A stretch of 64,000 nucleotides of DNA, taken from assembly GCA_947306475.1 (NCBI GenBank), contig CAMZGS010000004.1:62001-126000 (forward strand). The letters run 5' to 3'. The notes below the pieces were generated by a model. The model made no database searches and was not told where the DNA came from. It worked only from the letters and a program-made list of their open reading frames with translations. This DNA is from an uncultured Comamonas sp. (GTDB lineage Bacteria > Pseudomonadota > Gammaproteobacteria > Burkholderiales > Burkholderiaceae_C). The translations under genes were made by a program, and so were the position numbers. Below are positions 25,369-35,368 of the stretch, piece after piece (positions within the stretch are counted from its first letter, which is position 1; the number at the start of each line of letters is the position of its first letter).

Positions 25369-26262
25369 CTAATCGCGTCTGGCCCAGTAGCCACCCCACT
25401 GGTTGACCGCCATGCCCAACAGCACCGCCAGCGTGCCCAGCCAGTGCTGCAGCACCGGGCGCTCGCCCAGCAGCACCATGGCCGACAGCAGACCGATCAC
25501 CGGCACCAGCAGCGACAGCGGCGCCACCGTGCCCACCGGGTAGCGCTGCAGCAGCTTGGTCCACAGGCCATAGCCCAGCAGCGTGGAAAGAAATGCCAGA
25601 TAGGCCACGGCGCCTGCGCCCTGCCAGCTCATGCCCTGCAACTGCGCCAGCATCTGCGTGCTGCCGCCTTCCAGCCACAGCGACATGAGCAACAGCGGCA
25701 CGATGGGGAAAATGCTCGACCAGACCAGAAACGGCAGCGGCTCATACGGCCCCTGGCGCGCCGCGTGGCGGCTGATCAGGTTGGCCAGGGCCCACATGGC
25801 GGCAGCGCCCAGCGTCAGGAAAAAGCCGATCAGCGTCATGCTGCCTGCGCCCTCGCCACGCGCCATGGCAATGACGGACAGGCCACCGATGGCAATGCAC
25901 AGCCCGATCCACTGCCAGGGCCGGGGCTGCTCTTTCAGGAAGAGGGCGCCCAGCAGCAGCGAGATGAACGCCTGCGCCTGCAGCACCACCGAGGCCATGC
26001 CCGCCGGCATGCCCAGCGCCAGCCCGGCAAACAGCATGCCAAACTGGCCCACGCCCTGCACCAGCCCGTAGGCGGCGAGCACGCCCCAGGTCAGGTTGGC
26101 GGGTTTGTGCACAAACAGCAGCAGCGGCAGGCTGGCCAGCGCAAAGCGCAGCGCGGACAGCAGCAGCGGCGAGAACTCCTCCAGCCCCCACTTCATGACA
26201 ATGAAGTTCACCCCCCAGATGAGGATGACCAGCAGCGCGCACAGCCAATCGGTGGGGCGCAT
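25369..26262 (-). CDS. EamA/DMT-family transporter
   Basis: A 297-residue inner-membrane protein with ten helices in two EamA repeats, as in RhaT/YdcZ/RarD relatives (amino acid or metabolite exporters). The motif WGVNFIVMKWGLEEFSPLLL at the N-terminus and the repeated pattern VAPLSLLVPVIGLLSA / LGERP in the second half are typical. Its start codon overlaps the pmbA stop by one base (TGATG), so it is the downstream gene of a pmbA-eamA unit. Substrate is unknown. Confidence 0.88.
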   Translation of the reverse strand: MRPTDWLCALLVILIWGVNFIVMKWGLEEFSPLLLSALRFALASLPLLLFVHKPANLTWGVLAAYGLVQGVGQFGMLFAGLALGMPAGMASVVLQAQAFISLLLGALFLKEQPRPWQWIGLCIAIGGLSVIAMARGEGAGSMTLIGFFLTLGAAAMWALANLISRHAARQGPYEPLPFLVWSSIFPIVPLLLMSLWLEGGSTQMLAQLQGMSWQGAGAVAYLAFLSTLLGYGLWTKLLQRYPVGTVAPLSLLVPVIGLLSAMVLLGERPVLQHWLGTLAVLLGMAVNQWGGYWARRD

Positions 26263-27680
26263 CAGCTGCCTGCAACTTTCATGCGATCGATCAGGATGGA
26301 GCCCACGGTCTTGGCACCCATGGTGTAGGCATCGGCACCAATGGCCACGATGCCCTGATACATGTCCCTGAGGTTGCCGGCGATGGTGATCTCCTGCACG
26401 GGGAAGGCAATCTCCCCGTTTTCCACCCAGAAACCCGCGGCGCCGCGCGAATAGTCGCCAGTGACGTAGTTGACGCCCTGGCCCATCAGCTCCACCACAA
26501 ACAGGCCGGTGCCCAGCTTCTTGAGCATGGCAGCCAGATCGTCGCCCTTTTTGGTGCGGCTGGAAGTCATCACCAAGTTGTGCGAGCCACCGGCATTGCC
26601 CGTGGTGCGCATGCCCAGCTTGCGTGCCGAATAGCTGGACAGAAAGTAGCCCTGCACGCGCCCGCCATCGACCACCTTGCGCTGATGCACCTGCACGCCC
26701 TCATCGTCGAACGGTGCACTGCCCTTGCCGCCGATGATGAAGGGGTCTTCCTCGATCTGCACATGCTTGGCAAACACGGGCTTGCCCAGGCTGTCGAGCA
26801 GGAAAGTGCTGCGCCGATACAGCGCGCCACCGCTGACGGCCTGCACAAAGCTGCCCAGCAGGCCAGCGGCCAGGGGGGCCTCGAACAGCACCGGGCACTC
26901 GGTGGTGGGAATCTTGCGGCTGCCCAGGCGCGCGAGCGCGCGCTCGGCGGCGTAGCGGCCAATCGCCTCGGGGCTGGCCAGGTTCAAGGCATTGCGCTCG
27001 GAGCTGTACCAGAAGTCGCGCTGCATCTCGCCGTTCCTGCCCGGCAGCGAAGCAATGGGCGAGACCGACAGGCTGTGGCGCGAGCTGGCATAGCCGCCGC
27101 AAAAGCCGCGCGTGTGGGCACTGAAGAAATGGCTTTGCTGGGCCGAGACACTGGCGCCTTCGCTGTTGGTGATGCGCTTGTGCAGCGACAGGGCCGCATC
27201 CTCGCAGCGCAGGGCCAGCTGGGCGGCGTGTTCGCTGTCGAGCAAGGCGCCATCGACCATCCAGGGGTGGAACAGATCCAGATCGCGGTGGGTTTTATAG
27301 GGCGCCACATCGGCCTCATCGGGCAGGCCCGCTGCCGGGTCTTCGGCGGTGAAGCGTGCGATGTCGTAAGCGGCCTGCACGGTCTGCCTGACCGCTTCGG
27401 CGGAAAAATCGGAGGTGCTGGCGTTGCCCCGGCGCTGGCCGATGTACACCGTCACGCCCAGGGTCTTGTCGCGGTTGCGCTCGACGGTCTCCAGGGCCCC
27501 CTTGCGCACGCCGACACTCAAGCCACAGCTTTCCGAAGCGTCGGCTCCGGCATCGGTGGCCCCCAGTTTTTTTGCGTGACGCAAAGCCTGATCGACCAAA
27601 TCTTCAAAAAACGAACGGCTGTAACTAAAGCCAGGCTGCACCTGTGGGGCGCTCGAGCGGGGGGCACGGGGGATTTTCAT
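26262..27680 (-). CDS. pmbA: Metalloprotease PmbA/TldE
   Basis: A 472-residue TldD/PmbA-family protein. With TldD it forms a protease that matures microcin/RiPP peptides and degrades CcdA in E. coli; PmbA itself lacks the metal-binding HExxH of TldD, and none is visible here. Family features: RNRDKTLGVTVYIGQRRGN near residue 75 and the C-terminal DYSRGAAGFWVENGEIAFPV. I start at ATG 27680; 25 more in-frame residues upstream are not conserved. It is divergent from darP (yjgA), the same pair as in E. coli. tldD is not in the window. Confidence 0.94.
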   Translation of the reverse strand: MKIPRAPRSSAPQVQPGFSYSRSFFEDLVDQALRHAKKLGATDAGADASESCGLSVGVRKGALETVERNRDKTLGVTVYIGQRRGNASTSDFSAEAVRQTVQAAYDIARFTAEDPAAGLPDEADVAPYKTHRDLDLFHPWMVDGALLDSEHAAQLALRCEDAALSLHKRITNSEGASVSAQQSHFFSAHTRGFCGGYASSRHSLSVSPIASLPGRNGEMQRDFWYSSERNALNLASPEAIGRYAAERALARLGSRKIPTTECPVLFEAPLAAGLLGSFVQAVSGGALYRRSTFLLDSLGKPVFAKHVQIEEDPFIIGGKGSAPFDDEGVQVHQRKVVDGGRVQGYFLSSYSARKLGMRTTGNAGGSHNLVMTSSRTKKGDDLAAMLKKLGTGLFVVELMGQGVNYVTGDYSRGAAGFWVENGEIAFPVQEITIAGNLRDMYQGIVAIGADAYTMGAKTVGSILIDRMKVAGS

Positions 27681-27748
27681 AGGGCGGCTATGATACCCAG
27701 CCGCGCAGCGCCCCCCGCGCTGCCACGCCATTGCCACTGAAAAACAAC

Positions 27749-28450
27749 ATGCCACGCAAACCCAAAAAAGGCTATTACGTCAAGGGCGAGTTCGTAGCCG
27801 AAGGCAGCGAACGCGATCTGCAACTCAAAGCCGAACTCAAGGGCCTGCGCGATCTTGACGACAGCACCCGCACCGATCAGAAAAAGGAAAGCGATGCCCT
27901 GCAGGCCCTGGGCAAGGAACTGCTGGAGCTGCCGCACAAAACGCTCACCCGCCTGCAACTGCCCGAAAAGCTGCACGATGCGCTGCTCGAATACCAGCGC
28001 CTGACCAACTTTGAAGCCAAGCGCCGCCAGATGCAGTTCATCGGCAAACTCATGCGCAAGTTGGAGGAGCACCAGGTCCAGGCCGCACGCACCGCGCTGC
28101 ACGAAATGCGCAGCGGCACCGGCGCCCAGCAAACCCAGCTGCTGCTGGCCGAGCAATGGCGCGATCGCCTGATTGCCGACGATCAGGCGCTGACCACCTG
28201 GCTGGAACACTACCCGGCCACCGACATCCAGCCGCTGCGCGCCCTGATTCGCCAGGCGCGCAAGGATCTGTCCGCCAGCGCCAGCCAGCCGGCACCCGCC
28301 GCAGACCAGGCTGCCGAAGATGGCAATGCACCGGCTGCCGCCAAAAAGGGCCGCGCCTACCGCGAGCTGTTCCAGCTGCTGCGCCAGAGCATGCAGGACA
28401 GCGAGGACCACACCCAGGACGACGAACACGATGACGCAGCAGCAGATTGA
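27749..28450 (+). CDS. darP: Ribosome biogenesis factor DarP (YjgA, DUF615)
   Basis: A 233-residue basic/acidic protein starting MPRKPKKGYYVKGEFVAEGS. It belongs to the YjgA/DUF615 family, which joins late 50S intermediates and assists assembly of the peptidyl-transferase region. The central region is helical (LLELPHKTLTRLQLPEKLHD, YQRLTNFEAKRRQMQFIGKL) and is the conserved core. The C-terminus has an Ala/Glu insertion then an acidic tail (DDEHDDAAAD). The divergent gene is pmbA. The 3' end overlaps mogA by 20 bases. Confidence 0.92.
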   Translation: MPRKPKKGYYVKGEFVAEGSERDLQLKAELKGLRDLDDSTRTDQKKESDALQALGKELLELPHKTLTRLQLPEKLHDALLEYQRLTNFEAKRRQMQFIGKLMRKLEEHQVQAARTALHEMRSGTGAQQTQLLLAEQWRDRLIADDQALTTWLEHYPATDIQPLRALIRQARKDLSASASQPAPAADQAAEDGNAPAAAKKGRAYRELFQLLRQSMQDSEDHTQDDEHDDAAAD

Positions 28451-29033
28451 CCCCATCACGATTGGCATTGTCTCGATCAGCGACCGTGCCAGCAGCGGCG
28501 TCTATGAGGACAAGGGGCTGCCTGCGCTGCAGGAATGGCTCACGCGCGCCATGGCCAACCCCATCACTTTCGTGCCGCGCCTGATTGCCGATGAGCAAGA
28601 CCTCATCAGCAGCACGCTCAAAGACCTGGTGGACACACAAGGCTGCCACCTGGTGCTGACCACCGGCGGCACCGGCCCGGCGCTGCGCGATGTCACCCCC
28701 GAAGCCACGCTGGCCGTGGCCGACAAGGAGCTGCCCGGCTTTGGCGAGCAGATGCGCCAGATCAGCCTGCGCTTTGTGCCCACGGCCATCCTGTCGCGCC
28801 AGGTGGCGGTGGTGCGCGGCCAGGCGCTGATCATCAACCTGCCCGGCCAGCCCAAGGCGATTGCCGAGACGCTCGAGGGTCTCAAGGACGAGCACGGCAA
28901 CAGCGTGGTGCCCGGCATCTTTGCTGCCGTGCCCTACTGCATCGACCTGATCGGCGGGCCCTACATCCACACCCATGAGCAGGTGATCCGGGCCTTCCGG
29001 CCCAAGAACGCCCAGCGCCCGCCGCTGGCCTGA
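28431..29033 (+). CDS. mogA: Molybdopterin adenylyltransferase MogA
   Basis: A 200-residue MogA/MoaB-fold enzyme that adenylylates molybdopterin before molybdenum insertion. The binding loop LTTGGTGPALRDVTPEAT is diagnostic, with LPGFGEQMRQISLRF after it. The start ATG at 28431 lies inside the last seven codons of darP in a different frame, suggesting coupling. The other cofactor genes in the window are moaA and mobA at 35.4-37.2 kb. A strong terminator follows. Confidence 0.93.
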   Translation: MTQQQIDPITIGIVSISDRASSGVYEDKGLPALQEWLTRAMANPITFVPRLIADEQDLISSTLKDLVDTQGCHLVLTTGGTGPALRDVTPEATLAVADKELPGFGEQMRQISLRFVPTAILSRQVAVVRGQALIINLPGQPKAIAETLEGLKDEHGNSVVPGIFAAVPYCIDLIGGPYIHTHEQVIRAFRPKNAQRPPLA

Positions 29034-29063
29034 ACGCGCACTGTGCAGTGCCCTACAGGCAAC

Positions 29064-29094
29064 AAAAAAGGCAGCTTCTCATTGCTGCCTTTTT
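29064..29094. terminator. Bidirectional intrinsic terminator between mogA and ppa
   Basis: AAAAAA-GGCAGC, 8-base loop, GCTGCC-TTTTT. It lies between two genes whose 3' ends face each other and can end both transcripts. Confidence 0.9.
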
Positions 29095-29139
29095 CATTGG
29101 GCCGCACCCCGTGGGGCGCGGCCTTGAAATCTACCGGGA

Positions 29140-29667
29140 TCAGCCCTTGTAGTTGGCGATGCCGTCGGTGATTTCCTTCTTGGCGGCGTCCACGCCCTTC
29201 CAGCCCAGCACCTTGACCCACTTGCCCTTTTCCAGGTCCTTGTAGTGCTCGAAGAAGTGAGCGATCTGGTTCAGGGTCAGCTCATGGATGTCGTCCAGGC
29301 TTTCGATCTTGTCGTAGGCCGGCAGGATCTTCTTGGTGGGCACGGCCAGCACCTTGCCATCCACGCCGGACTCGTCTTCCATCTCCAGGATGCCCAGAGC
29401 GCGGCAAGGCACCACCACACCGCTGGGCAGCGGGAAGGGGGTCAGCACCAGCACGTCCACCGGGTCGCCGTCGCCAGCCAGGGTCTGGGGCACATAACCA
29501 TAGTTGCAGGGATAGTGCATGGCGGTGCCCATGAAGCGGTCCACGAACACGCAACCGGTTTCTTTGTCAACTTCGTACTTGACGGGATCGGAGTTGGCGG
29601 CAATCTCGATCACCACGTTGAAGGTTTCAGGGGCGTTCTTGCCGGGGGTAACTTTTTCAAAAGACAT
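29140..29667 (-). CDS. ppa: Inorganic pyrophosphatase (family I)
   Basis: A 175-residue cytoplasmic enzyme hydrolysing pyrophosphate. The catalytic signature DGDPVDVLVLT with its three Asp residues is present after MHYPCNYGYVPQTL, as in E. coli Ppa (176 residues). The start MSFEKVTPGKNAPETFNVVI fits the family. It is a single gene; the ~300 bases upstream contain a dispersed repeat and presumably its promoter. Confidence 0.96.
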   Translation of the reverse strand: MSFEKVTPGKNAPETFNVVIEIAANSDPVKYEVDKETGCVFVDRFMGTAMHYPCNYGYVPQTLAGDGDPVDVLVLTPFPLPSGVVVPCRALGILEMEDESGVDGKVLAVPTKKILPAYDKIESLDDIHELTLNQIAHFFEHYKDLEKGKWVKVLGWKGVDAAKKEITDGIANYKG

Positions 29668-29798
29668 GCTGTGCTTGCCAAGAGTGCTAAAGGAATCTCA
29701 GACCCGCGGTGCCAGGCCTGACCGAAAAAACGGCGCATTTTAGGCCCTGCCATCTTGCTGCTTGCTTGCAAAAAACGACGGGCTGTGCCCGGCAACAT

Positions 29799-29853
29799 TA
29801 AAATGAATAGCTGCAGGCGCTTTACCACACTGGGTTCAGGGCCATTTTTATCT
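29799..29853 (+). repeat. Dispersed AGCTGC-GCGCTT repeat, intergenic
   Basis: AAAATGAATAGCTGCAGGCG then CTTTACC, ending GGGCCATTTTTATC. It matches the related copies in the AGCTGC...GCGCTT core and the CCATTTT end. It lies in the 297-base region between the divergent ppa and DUF2889 genes; apart from it I see nothing but the promoters that must be there. Confidence 0.6.
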
Positions 29854-29964
29854 AAAATTGTCAGCACCAGGGTGACGTGCAAAGCCTTGGTTTTCTTACA
29901 CAACTGGCACCATTTCTGCCGTCAGCCTGGTGGTCTCACCCGGCTTTTTTCTTTTGTGATTGCC

Positions 29965-30525
29965 ATGCCACTGTCTCCTGCTTCCGTCGAACGTCAAGCC
30001 CGCCATGTCCGCCGCGTCAACTACCAGAGCTTTGAGCGCAGCGATGGCCTATGGGACATCGAAGGCGAGCTGATCGACACCAAGGCCATCGATACCCAGC
30101 GCCTGAACGGCGACACCCTGCCTGCGGGCACGCCCATTCACCACATGCACATCCGCGTGACCATCGACACCGAGCTGACGGTGCACGCCATTGAGGCGGT
30201 GATGGACGCCCACCCCCTGAAGGGCTGCCCCGGCGCCCTGACGGCGATGCAGCGCATGGTCGGCTGCAACATGGCGCGCGGCTGGCGCAAGGCCATTGAG
30301 GCCAACCTGCAGGATGTGGCCGGCTGCACCCACATGCGCGAGCTGCTGCTGAACATGGCCACGGCGGCCTTTCAGAGCATTCTCAGCGCCTTCAGCAGCG
30401 CGCCCGATCAGCCACCCTCCTTCCTGGGCCGCTGCACCGGCTGGGATTTCAACGGTCCGGCGGTGCTGGAGTTCTTCCCGCGCTTTGCCGGGCACGAGCT
30501 GCCGCCGCGGCGCAGCAAGGGCTGA
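29965..30525 (+). CDS. DUF2889-family protein
   Basis: A 186-residue soluble protein. The N-terminal GLWDIEGELIDTKA and the HHMHIRVTIDTELTVHAIEA strand fit DUF2889, a family of unknown function found mainly in beta- and alphaproteobacteria. The segment GCTHMRELLLNMATAAFQSI follows, with conserved Cys and His residues. There is no signal peptide. I start at ATG 29965 because the homologous region begins there, although the frame is open ~70 codons upstream through the repeat. It stands alone 82 bases before the hybrid kinase gene on the same strand. Confidence 0.75.
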   Translation: MPLSPASVERQARHVRRVNYQSFERSDGLWDIEGELIDTKAIDTQRLNGDTLPAGTPIHHMHIRVTIDTELTVHAIEAVMDAHPLKGCPGALTAMQRMVGCNMARGWRKAIEANLQDVAGCTHMRELLLNMATAAFQSILSAFSSAPDQPPSFLGRCTGWDFNGPAVLEFFPRFAGHELPPRRSKG

Positions 30526-30553
30526 AGCGAAAAGGCTCTCAATGCCCCTCCCA

Positions 30554-30583
30554 CGCACCAGCTGACCTGCATGGGCTGGTGCG
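30554..30583 (+). promoter_or_regulatory. Hairpin between the DUF2889 and kinase genes
   Basis: CGCACCAGC (30554-30562) pairs with GCTGGTGCG (30575-30583) over a 12-base loop. No T-run follows, so it is not a normal intrinsic terminator; it may be a pause or attenuator. CATAAT at 30596-30601 is a possible -10 just after it. Confidence 0.35.
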
Positions 30584-30607
30584 GGCAGCACGCACTCATA
30601 ATCGCGA

Positions 30608-33600
30608 ATGTCTGCGCCCAGGCCCAATCCCTCCATATTCCGCCAGCATCTGCGCACCCAATGGCTCGTCCTGCTGGGGGCATGTCTGATACTGGCGCTG
30701 GTGGGCATCGGCTTCCTGTACGAAGAACGTCAGGATGAGTACCAGCGCCACCGGGAGCAACTGCAGCGGCAGGTGGGCGTCCTGCACGATTACCTGCACC
30801 AGCAGCTGCTCACCGTACAACGCGCCCTGAACACGGTCCGCAGCGAGCTCATGCCGTGGGCTGCAGCAGCATCGCCCCAGGACTGGGCCGCCATCAACCA
30901 GCACCTGAGCACCCTGGTGACGCACATCGCCCCCATCGAGACCATGCATGTACTCGACGCCCAGGGTCGGGTGCTGGCCTCCAGCCTGCCGCACCTGGTG
31001 GGGCAGCCACTACCCACCTTTGCCCACTACCAGGATGCACTCCAGGGCAGCGCACCGGACACCCTGCACGTTTTCCCGCCCCAGCCCAATCTGCCTGGAC
31101 ACCGTACCCTGCCCCTGGCGCTGGTGGTCTGGGATGCGCAGGGGCAACCGGCAGGCATGCTGCTTGCCAGCATCACGCTGGAGCAGGCCAGGTCGCTGTT
31201 TGCCTACGTACTCCACACCTCGGATACGCTGATTGCCGTCATGCACCACAACGGCGATGTGGGCATGGCCGTGCCCGATGGGCTGGGGTTGCCAAGCCAA
31301 AACCTGCACACCCCGGAGCCGGACAACCTCTTTGTGCGCCATGTGCGCAGCGGGCAGCCGCGCAGCCTGTTCACGGGCATGCTGCACGCCACAGGCCGGC
31401 ACAGCATGCTGGCCCAGGCCAGCGTGCAGCCACCCGAGCTGCACATGAGCCACCCACTGGTCGTGGCTGTCGGGCGCGACATGCAGGTCCTTCTGCAGCC
31501 CTGGCACATCCGCGCCAGGAATACGGCACTGCTGTACCTGCTGATCGTCAACACTTCGGCGGCCCTGCTCTGGTGGCTGCAGCGGCGCGAAAAGGCCGTC
31601 CACACGCAACTGCTGGCCGCCGATGCCGAACTGCGCCTGCAGCAGACCCATCTGGACAATCTGGCCCAGAACGTGCCGGGTGCGCTGTTTCAGTACGTGT
31701 TGCGCGCCGATGGCAGCAGCTTCTTTCTGTACAGCTCCGAAGGCATTCGCGACATCTACGAAGTTTCCCCCCAGGAAGTGGCCCAGGACGCCAGCGCGGC
31801 GCAGGGACGCATTCACCCCGACGACTGCGCCAGGGTGATGGAGAAAATCCACGAATCGGCCCGGCAACTCTCCCTCTGGGTGGACGAGTACCGCGTCGTG
31901 CTGCCGCGCCAGGGCCTGCGCTGGATTGCCGGCATGGCGCGCCCCCAGGCGCTGGAAAACGGCGACGTGCTCTGGCACGGCTATCTGCACGACGTCACCG
32001 TCGCCAAGCAGCAGCGCCAGGAGCTGCAGCGCGCCAAGGAGGCCGCCGACAGCGCCAATGCCGCCAAGAGCGCCTTTGTGGCCAACATGAGCCACGAGAT
32101 ACGCACCCCCATGAACGCCGTGCTGGGCATGCTGCAGCTGCTGCAGAGCACGGAACTGCAACCCCAGCAGGCCGACTACTGCACCAAGGCGCGCGGCGCA
32201 GCGCAGTCGCTGCTGGCCCTGCTCAACGACGTGCTGGACTTTTCCAGGATCGAGGCGGGGCGGCTGGAACTGGAGGATGCCACCTTCTCCCTGGACGACC
32301 TGCTGCGCAACCTGGCCGTGATACTGGCCACCGAGGTCGGGGACAAGCCCATCGAGCTGCTCTTCGAGGTGGATGCCGACATCCCATGCCAGCTGCGCGG
32401 CGATGCCCTGCGCCTGCAGCAGGTGCTGCTCAACCTGGGCAGCAATGCGCTGAAGTTCACCCACAGCGGCGAGGTGGTGCTGAGCCTGCAGCGCAGCCCG
32501 GGCAGCCAGGGCAGCGCCTCCCCCGCAGCCATCGATATCGACTTTTCCGTGCGCGACACCGGCATTGGCATTGCCCCCGAGCGACTGGAGGTGATCTTTG
32601 ACAGCTTCACCCAGGCGGAAAGCAGCACCACGCGCCAGTACGGCGGCAGCGGCCTGGGGCTGTCCATCTGCCGCACCCTGGTGCGCCTGATGGGGGGTGA
32701 GCTGCAGGTGCGCAGCACCTACGGTATCGGCAGCTGCTTTTCCTTCAGTGCGCGCTTTGCGCTGCCGGACGCCCCCATGCAGCCTGCCATTGGCCAGCCT
32801 GCGGCTGCCACACCCCCCGCAGAACTGGCCCACCTGCGCGTGCTGATCGTGGAAGACCACGCCCCCACACGCCTGGCACTGCTGCGCATGGCGCAAGGCC
32901 TGCGCTGGCACTGCATCGCCGTGGCCCACGTCACCGATGCCCTGCAGCATCTGACCCAGGCCCAGGCGCAGCAGCAACCTTTCGATGTGCTGTGCGTGGA
33001 CAGCAGCCTGCCCCCGACGCACAGCGAGGAGCTGGAGCAATTCATCCTGGCCCATTGCATCCCCTGGCCCTCCATCGTGCTGATGAGCACCCTGCACCAG
33101 CAGGAACAATGGCGCCTGCACCAGCAAGGGCTGCGCGGCCTGGCACTGGCAGTGCAGCACCTGATCAAGCCCATCATCCCGTCCACCCTGTTCGATGCCG
33201 TGTCCCTGGCCACACGGGGGCAGTCCGTCACCTACCCGCATCCCCCGGACGAGCCGCCGCAGCCCAGCCTGCAGGGTCTGCGCGTTCTGCTGGTGGAAGA
33301 CAACCCCCTGAACCAGCAGGTGGCACAGGAGTTGCTGCTGCAGGCCGGTGCCCAGGTCAGCCTGGCCGGCAATGGCGCAGAGGCCGTGGCGCAATTGCAG
33401 GCCCACCCCAGCGGGCACTGGGATGTGGTGTTGATGGACATCCAGATGCCCACCATGGACGGCTACGAGGCCACACGCCGCATTCGTACCGAACTGAGGC
33501 TGCACCTGCCGATTCTGGCCATGACGGCCAACGCCAGCGCCGACGACAGGAACACCTGCCTGCAGGCCGGCATGGATGGCCACATTCCCAAGCCCATCGA

Positions 33601-34348
33601 CAGCCGGCAGTTGCGCGCGGCGCTGCTGAAGTACTGCACACCGCCGCACCACGCAGCACTCCTTCCGACCTCGGCCACACTACAGGCACAGCCCCTTCCC
33701 CCCGCCCGGAGCCTTGCCGCCAGCCACCAGCCCCTGCAACAGGCCATGGAGCGCCTGGGCGGCAACCAGGTGCTGTACGCACGTTTGCTGCGCGACTTTG
33801 TCCGCACCCAGGGCAGCTGCGTGCAACAGGTGCGCCAGGCCCTGCAGGCCCAGGACTGGGCTCTGGCCGACCGCCTGCTGCACACCTTCAAGGGTCTGGC
33901 CGCCACCCTGGGCCTGCCCGCCCTCAGCACCCAGGCCGAAACGGCCTTGCAGCCCCTGCGCCAGGCACGACGGGCTGCGGCCAGATACGACAGCATGCCA
34001 GACTGGCTGGCGCCCACCCTGCGGGCACTGGATGCGCTGGAGCAGCTGTGGGCTCCTGCCATCGAACCCCTGCTGGCCACCAGCGCCACCTGGATGGGCC
34101 AGGACAGCACACCACCTTCCCCGGGGCTCAACGCAACTGCCCCCTTGCCGCAGGAACAGCTGCTGGAGCAGTTGCACAGCCTGCATGACCTGCTGCAAGC
34201 ACACAACATGCAGGCACTGACGATGCTGGAACTGTTGGCCACTCAGGCGCATACTCTGGCTATGCCTTTGTGCCAAGCCATTGAAGCACTGAATTTCGAC
34301 CAGGCGGCCCACCTGTGCCGTCTGTGGATAAAAAGTCTGAGCGCATGA
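30608..34348 (+). CDS. Hybrid sensor histidine kinase (two REC domains plus HPt)
   Basis: A 1246-residue BarA-type multi-step phosphorelay protein. Order: membrane helix (19-38); periplasmic dCache-like sensor (~40-300); helix (~306-325); PAS (~348-465); HisKA with phospho-acceptor His496 in [11 protein letters not shown]; HATPase (~598-715; DTGIGI and GGSGLGLS boxes); receiver 1 (~744-855, Asp798 in CVDSSLP, atypical after the Asp); receiver 2 (~892-1005, Asp944 in LMDIQMP); HPt (His1092 in [12 protein letters not shown]). All phosphorylation residues are present, so it should be an active relay. Its TGA overlaps the ATG of the REC-GGDEF gene (ATGA), making that protein its likely output partner. 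The signal is unknown. Confidence 0.93.
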   Translation: MSAPRPNPSIFRQHLRTQWLVLLGACLILALVGIGFLYEERQDEYQRHREQLQRQVGVLHDYLHQQLLTVQRALNTVRSELMPWAAAASPQDWAAINQHLSTLVTHIAPIETMHVLDAQGRVLASSLPHLVGQPLPTFAHYQDALQGSAPDTLHVFPPQPNLPGHRTLPLALVVWDAQGQPAGMLLASITLEQARSLFAYVLHTSDTLIAVMHHNGDVGMAVPDGLGLPSQNLHTPEPDNLFVRHVRSGQPRSLFTGMLHATGRHSMLAQASVQPPELHMSHPLVVAVGRDMQVLLQPWHIRARNTALLYLLIVNTSAALLWWLQRREKAVHTQLLAADAELRLQQTHLDNLAQNVPGALFQYVLRADGSSFFLYSSEGIRDIYEVSPQEVAQDASAAQGRIHPDDCARVMEKIHESARQLSLWVDEYRVVLPRQGLRWIAGMARPQALENGDVLWHGYLHDVTVAKQQRQELQRAKEAADSANAAKSAFVANMSHEIRTPMNAVLGMLQLLQSTELQPQQADYCTKARGAAQSLLALLNDVLDFSRIEAGRLELEDATFSLDDLLRNLAVILATEVGDKPIELLFEVDADIPCQLRGDALRLQQVLLNLGSNALKFTHSGEVVLSLQRSPGSQGSASPAAIDIDFSVRDTGIGIAPERLEVIFDSFTQAESSTTRQYGGSGLGLSICRTLVRLMGGELQVRSTYGIGSCFSFSARFALPDAPMQPAIGQPAAATPPAELAHLRVLIVEDHAPTRLALLRMAQGLRWHCIAVAHVTDALQHLTQAQAQQQPFDVLCVDSSLPPTHSEELEQFILAHCIPWPSIVLMSTLHQQEQWRLHQQGLRGLALAVQHLIKPIIPSTLFDAVSLATRGQSVTYPHPPDEPPQPSLQGLRVLLVEDNPLNQQVAQELLLQAGAQVSLAGNGAEAVAQLQAHPSGHWDVVLMDIQMPTMDGYEATRRIRTELRLHLPILAMTANASADDRNTCLQAGMDGHIPKPIDSRQLRAALLKYCTPPHHAALLPTSATLQAQPLPPARSLAASHQPLQQAMERLGGNQVLYARLLRDFVRTQGSCVQQVRQALQAQDWALADRLLHTFKGLAATLGLPALSTQAETALQPLRQARRAAARYDSMPDWLAPTLRALDALEQLWAPAIEPLLATSATWMGQDSTPPSPGLNATAPLPQEQLLEQLHSLHDLLQAHNMQALTMLELLATQAHTLAMPLCQAIEALNFDQAAHLCRLWIKSLSA

Positions 34349-35322
34349 ATTCTCCTTTGCCACCTGCCCCCGAGATCCCAGCCATCCTCCCGGCCTTTCA
34401 CAGCATGTACGAGCACCGGCGCCCCCGTCTGCTGGTGGTGGACGATCAGCCAATCAACATCCAGACGCTGTACCAGATCTTTCAGGACGACCACGAGGTC
34501 TTTGCCGCCACCAGCGCTGCCCAGGCACTGGCGTTGTGCGAGCGCCAGACGCTGCCCGACCTGATCCTGCTGGACATCGTCATGCCGGGCATGGACGGGC
34601 TGGCGCTGTGCCGCCAGCTCAAGCAGCAGCCTGCCACGGCGGACATTCCGATCATCTTTGTCACGGCACTGTCCAGCTCGGAGGAAGAATCCGCCGCCCT
34701 GCAGGCCGGCGGGGTGGACTTCATCAGCAAGCCCGTCAATCCCGCCGTCGTGCGGGCGCGCGTCAACACGCATCTGACGCTCAAGGCACAAAACGACTTT
34801 CTGCGCCAGCTGGCCTTTGTCGATGGCCTGACCGGCATCGCCAACCGCCGCCGCTTCGACGATGCCCTGCAGGCAGCCTGGCGCCACGGCATACGCGTGC
34901 AGGAACCCGTGGCCCTGGTGCTGGTGGATATCGACCACTTCAAACGCTTCAACGACCACTATGGCCACCAGCAGGGCGACGCCTGCCTGCGCACCGTTGG
35001 CCGCATGCTGCAACAGCACATGCAGCGCCCCTACGACCTGGCAGCCCGCTACGGTGGTGAGGAGTTCGTCTGCCTGCTGCCCGGCTGCAACCAGGAGCAT
35101 CTGCACAAGAAAACCGAGCAGCTGCGCGCCGCCGTCGAGGCGCTGCAACTGCCGCACGCAGCATCGCCAACCGCGCCGCACCTGACCATCAGCGTCGGCG
35201 CTGCGCTGTGCATACCGCAGGCCAAAGCCTGCGCACACACGCTGCTGGCGCAGGCCGATGCAGCACTGTACGAAGCCAAGAACGCCGGGCGCAATCGCGT
35301 GCAGGTATTCGGGTCTCCCTGA
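34345..35322 (+). CDS. Response regulator diguanylate cyclase (REC-GGDEF)
   Basis: A 325-residue protein with a receiver domain (~28-145; phospho-Asp77 in [11 protein letters not shown], conserved VVDDQP and Lys near ISKP) and a GGDEF domain (~160-320). The active-site motif is GGEEF (residues 237-241), expected to be catalytic, and the inhibitory c-di-GMP site RxxD is intact (Arg228, Asp231 in [14 protein letters not shown]). It is PleD/WspR-like in layout with one receiver. It follows the hybrid kinase with an ATGA overlap, so phosphotransfer from its HPt to Asp77 is expected to switch on c-di-GMP synthesis. The output process is not shown. Confidence 0.93.
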   Translation: MNSPLPPAPEIPAILPAFHSMYEHRRPRLLVVDDQPINIQTLYQIFQDDHEVFAATSAAQALALCERQTLPDLILLDIVMPGMDGLALCRQLKQQPATADIPIIFVTALSSSEEESAALQAGGVDFISKPVNPAVVRARVNTHLTLKAQNDFLRQLAFVDGLTGIANRRRFDDALQAAWRHGIRVQEPVALVLVDIDHFKRFNDHYGHQQGDACLRTVGRMLQQHMQRPYDLAARYGGEEFVCLLPGCNQEHLHKKTEQLRAAVEALQLPHAASPTAPHLTISVGAALCIPQAKACAHTLLAQADAALYEAKNAGRNRVQVFGSP

Positions 35323-35368
35323 GCCCGCCACCGGGCGAAGTCAGCCCCTGGGGCACAATCTGCGCCGT

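Noticed and set aside
31010-33652. 880-codon open frame opposite the hybrid kinase
   Set aside because: Antisense frame of a G+C-rich gene; low-complexity translation and no motif.
34323-34331. Perfect DnaA box (TGTGGATAA) near the end of the kinase gene
   Set aside because: Single nonamer inside coding sequence; expected by chance in a window of this size.
35323-35368. Molybdenum-cofactor riboswitch before moaA
   Set aside because: The gap between the cyclase gene and moaA is only 46 bases, too short for the known Moco RNA element.
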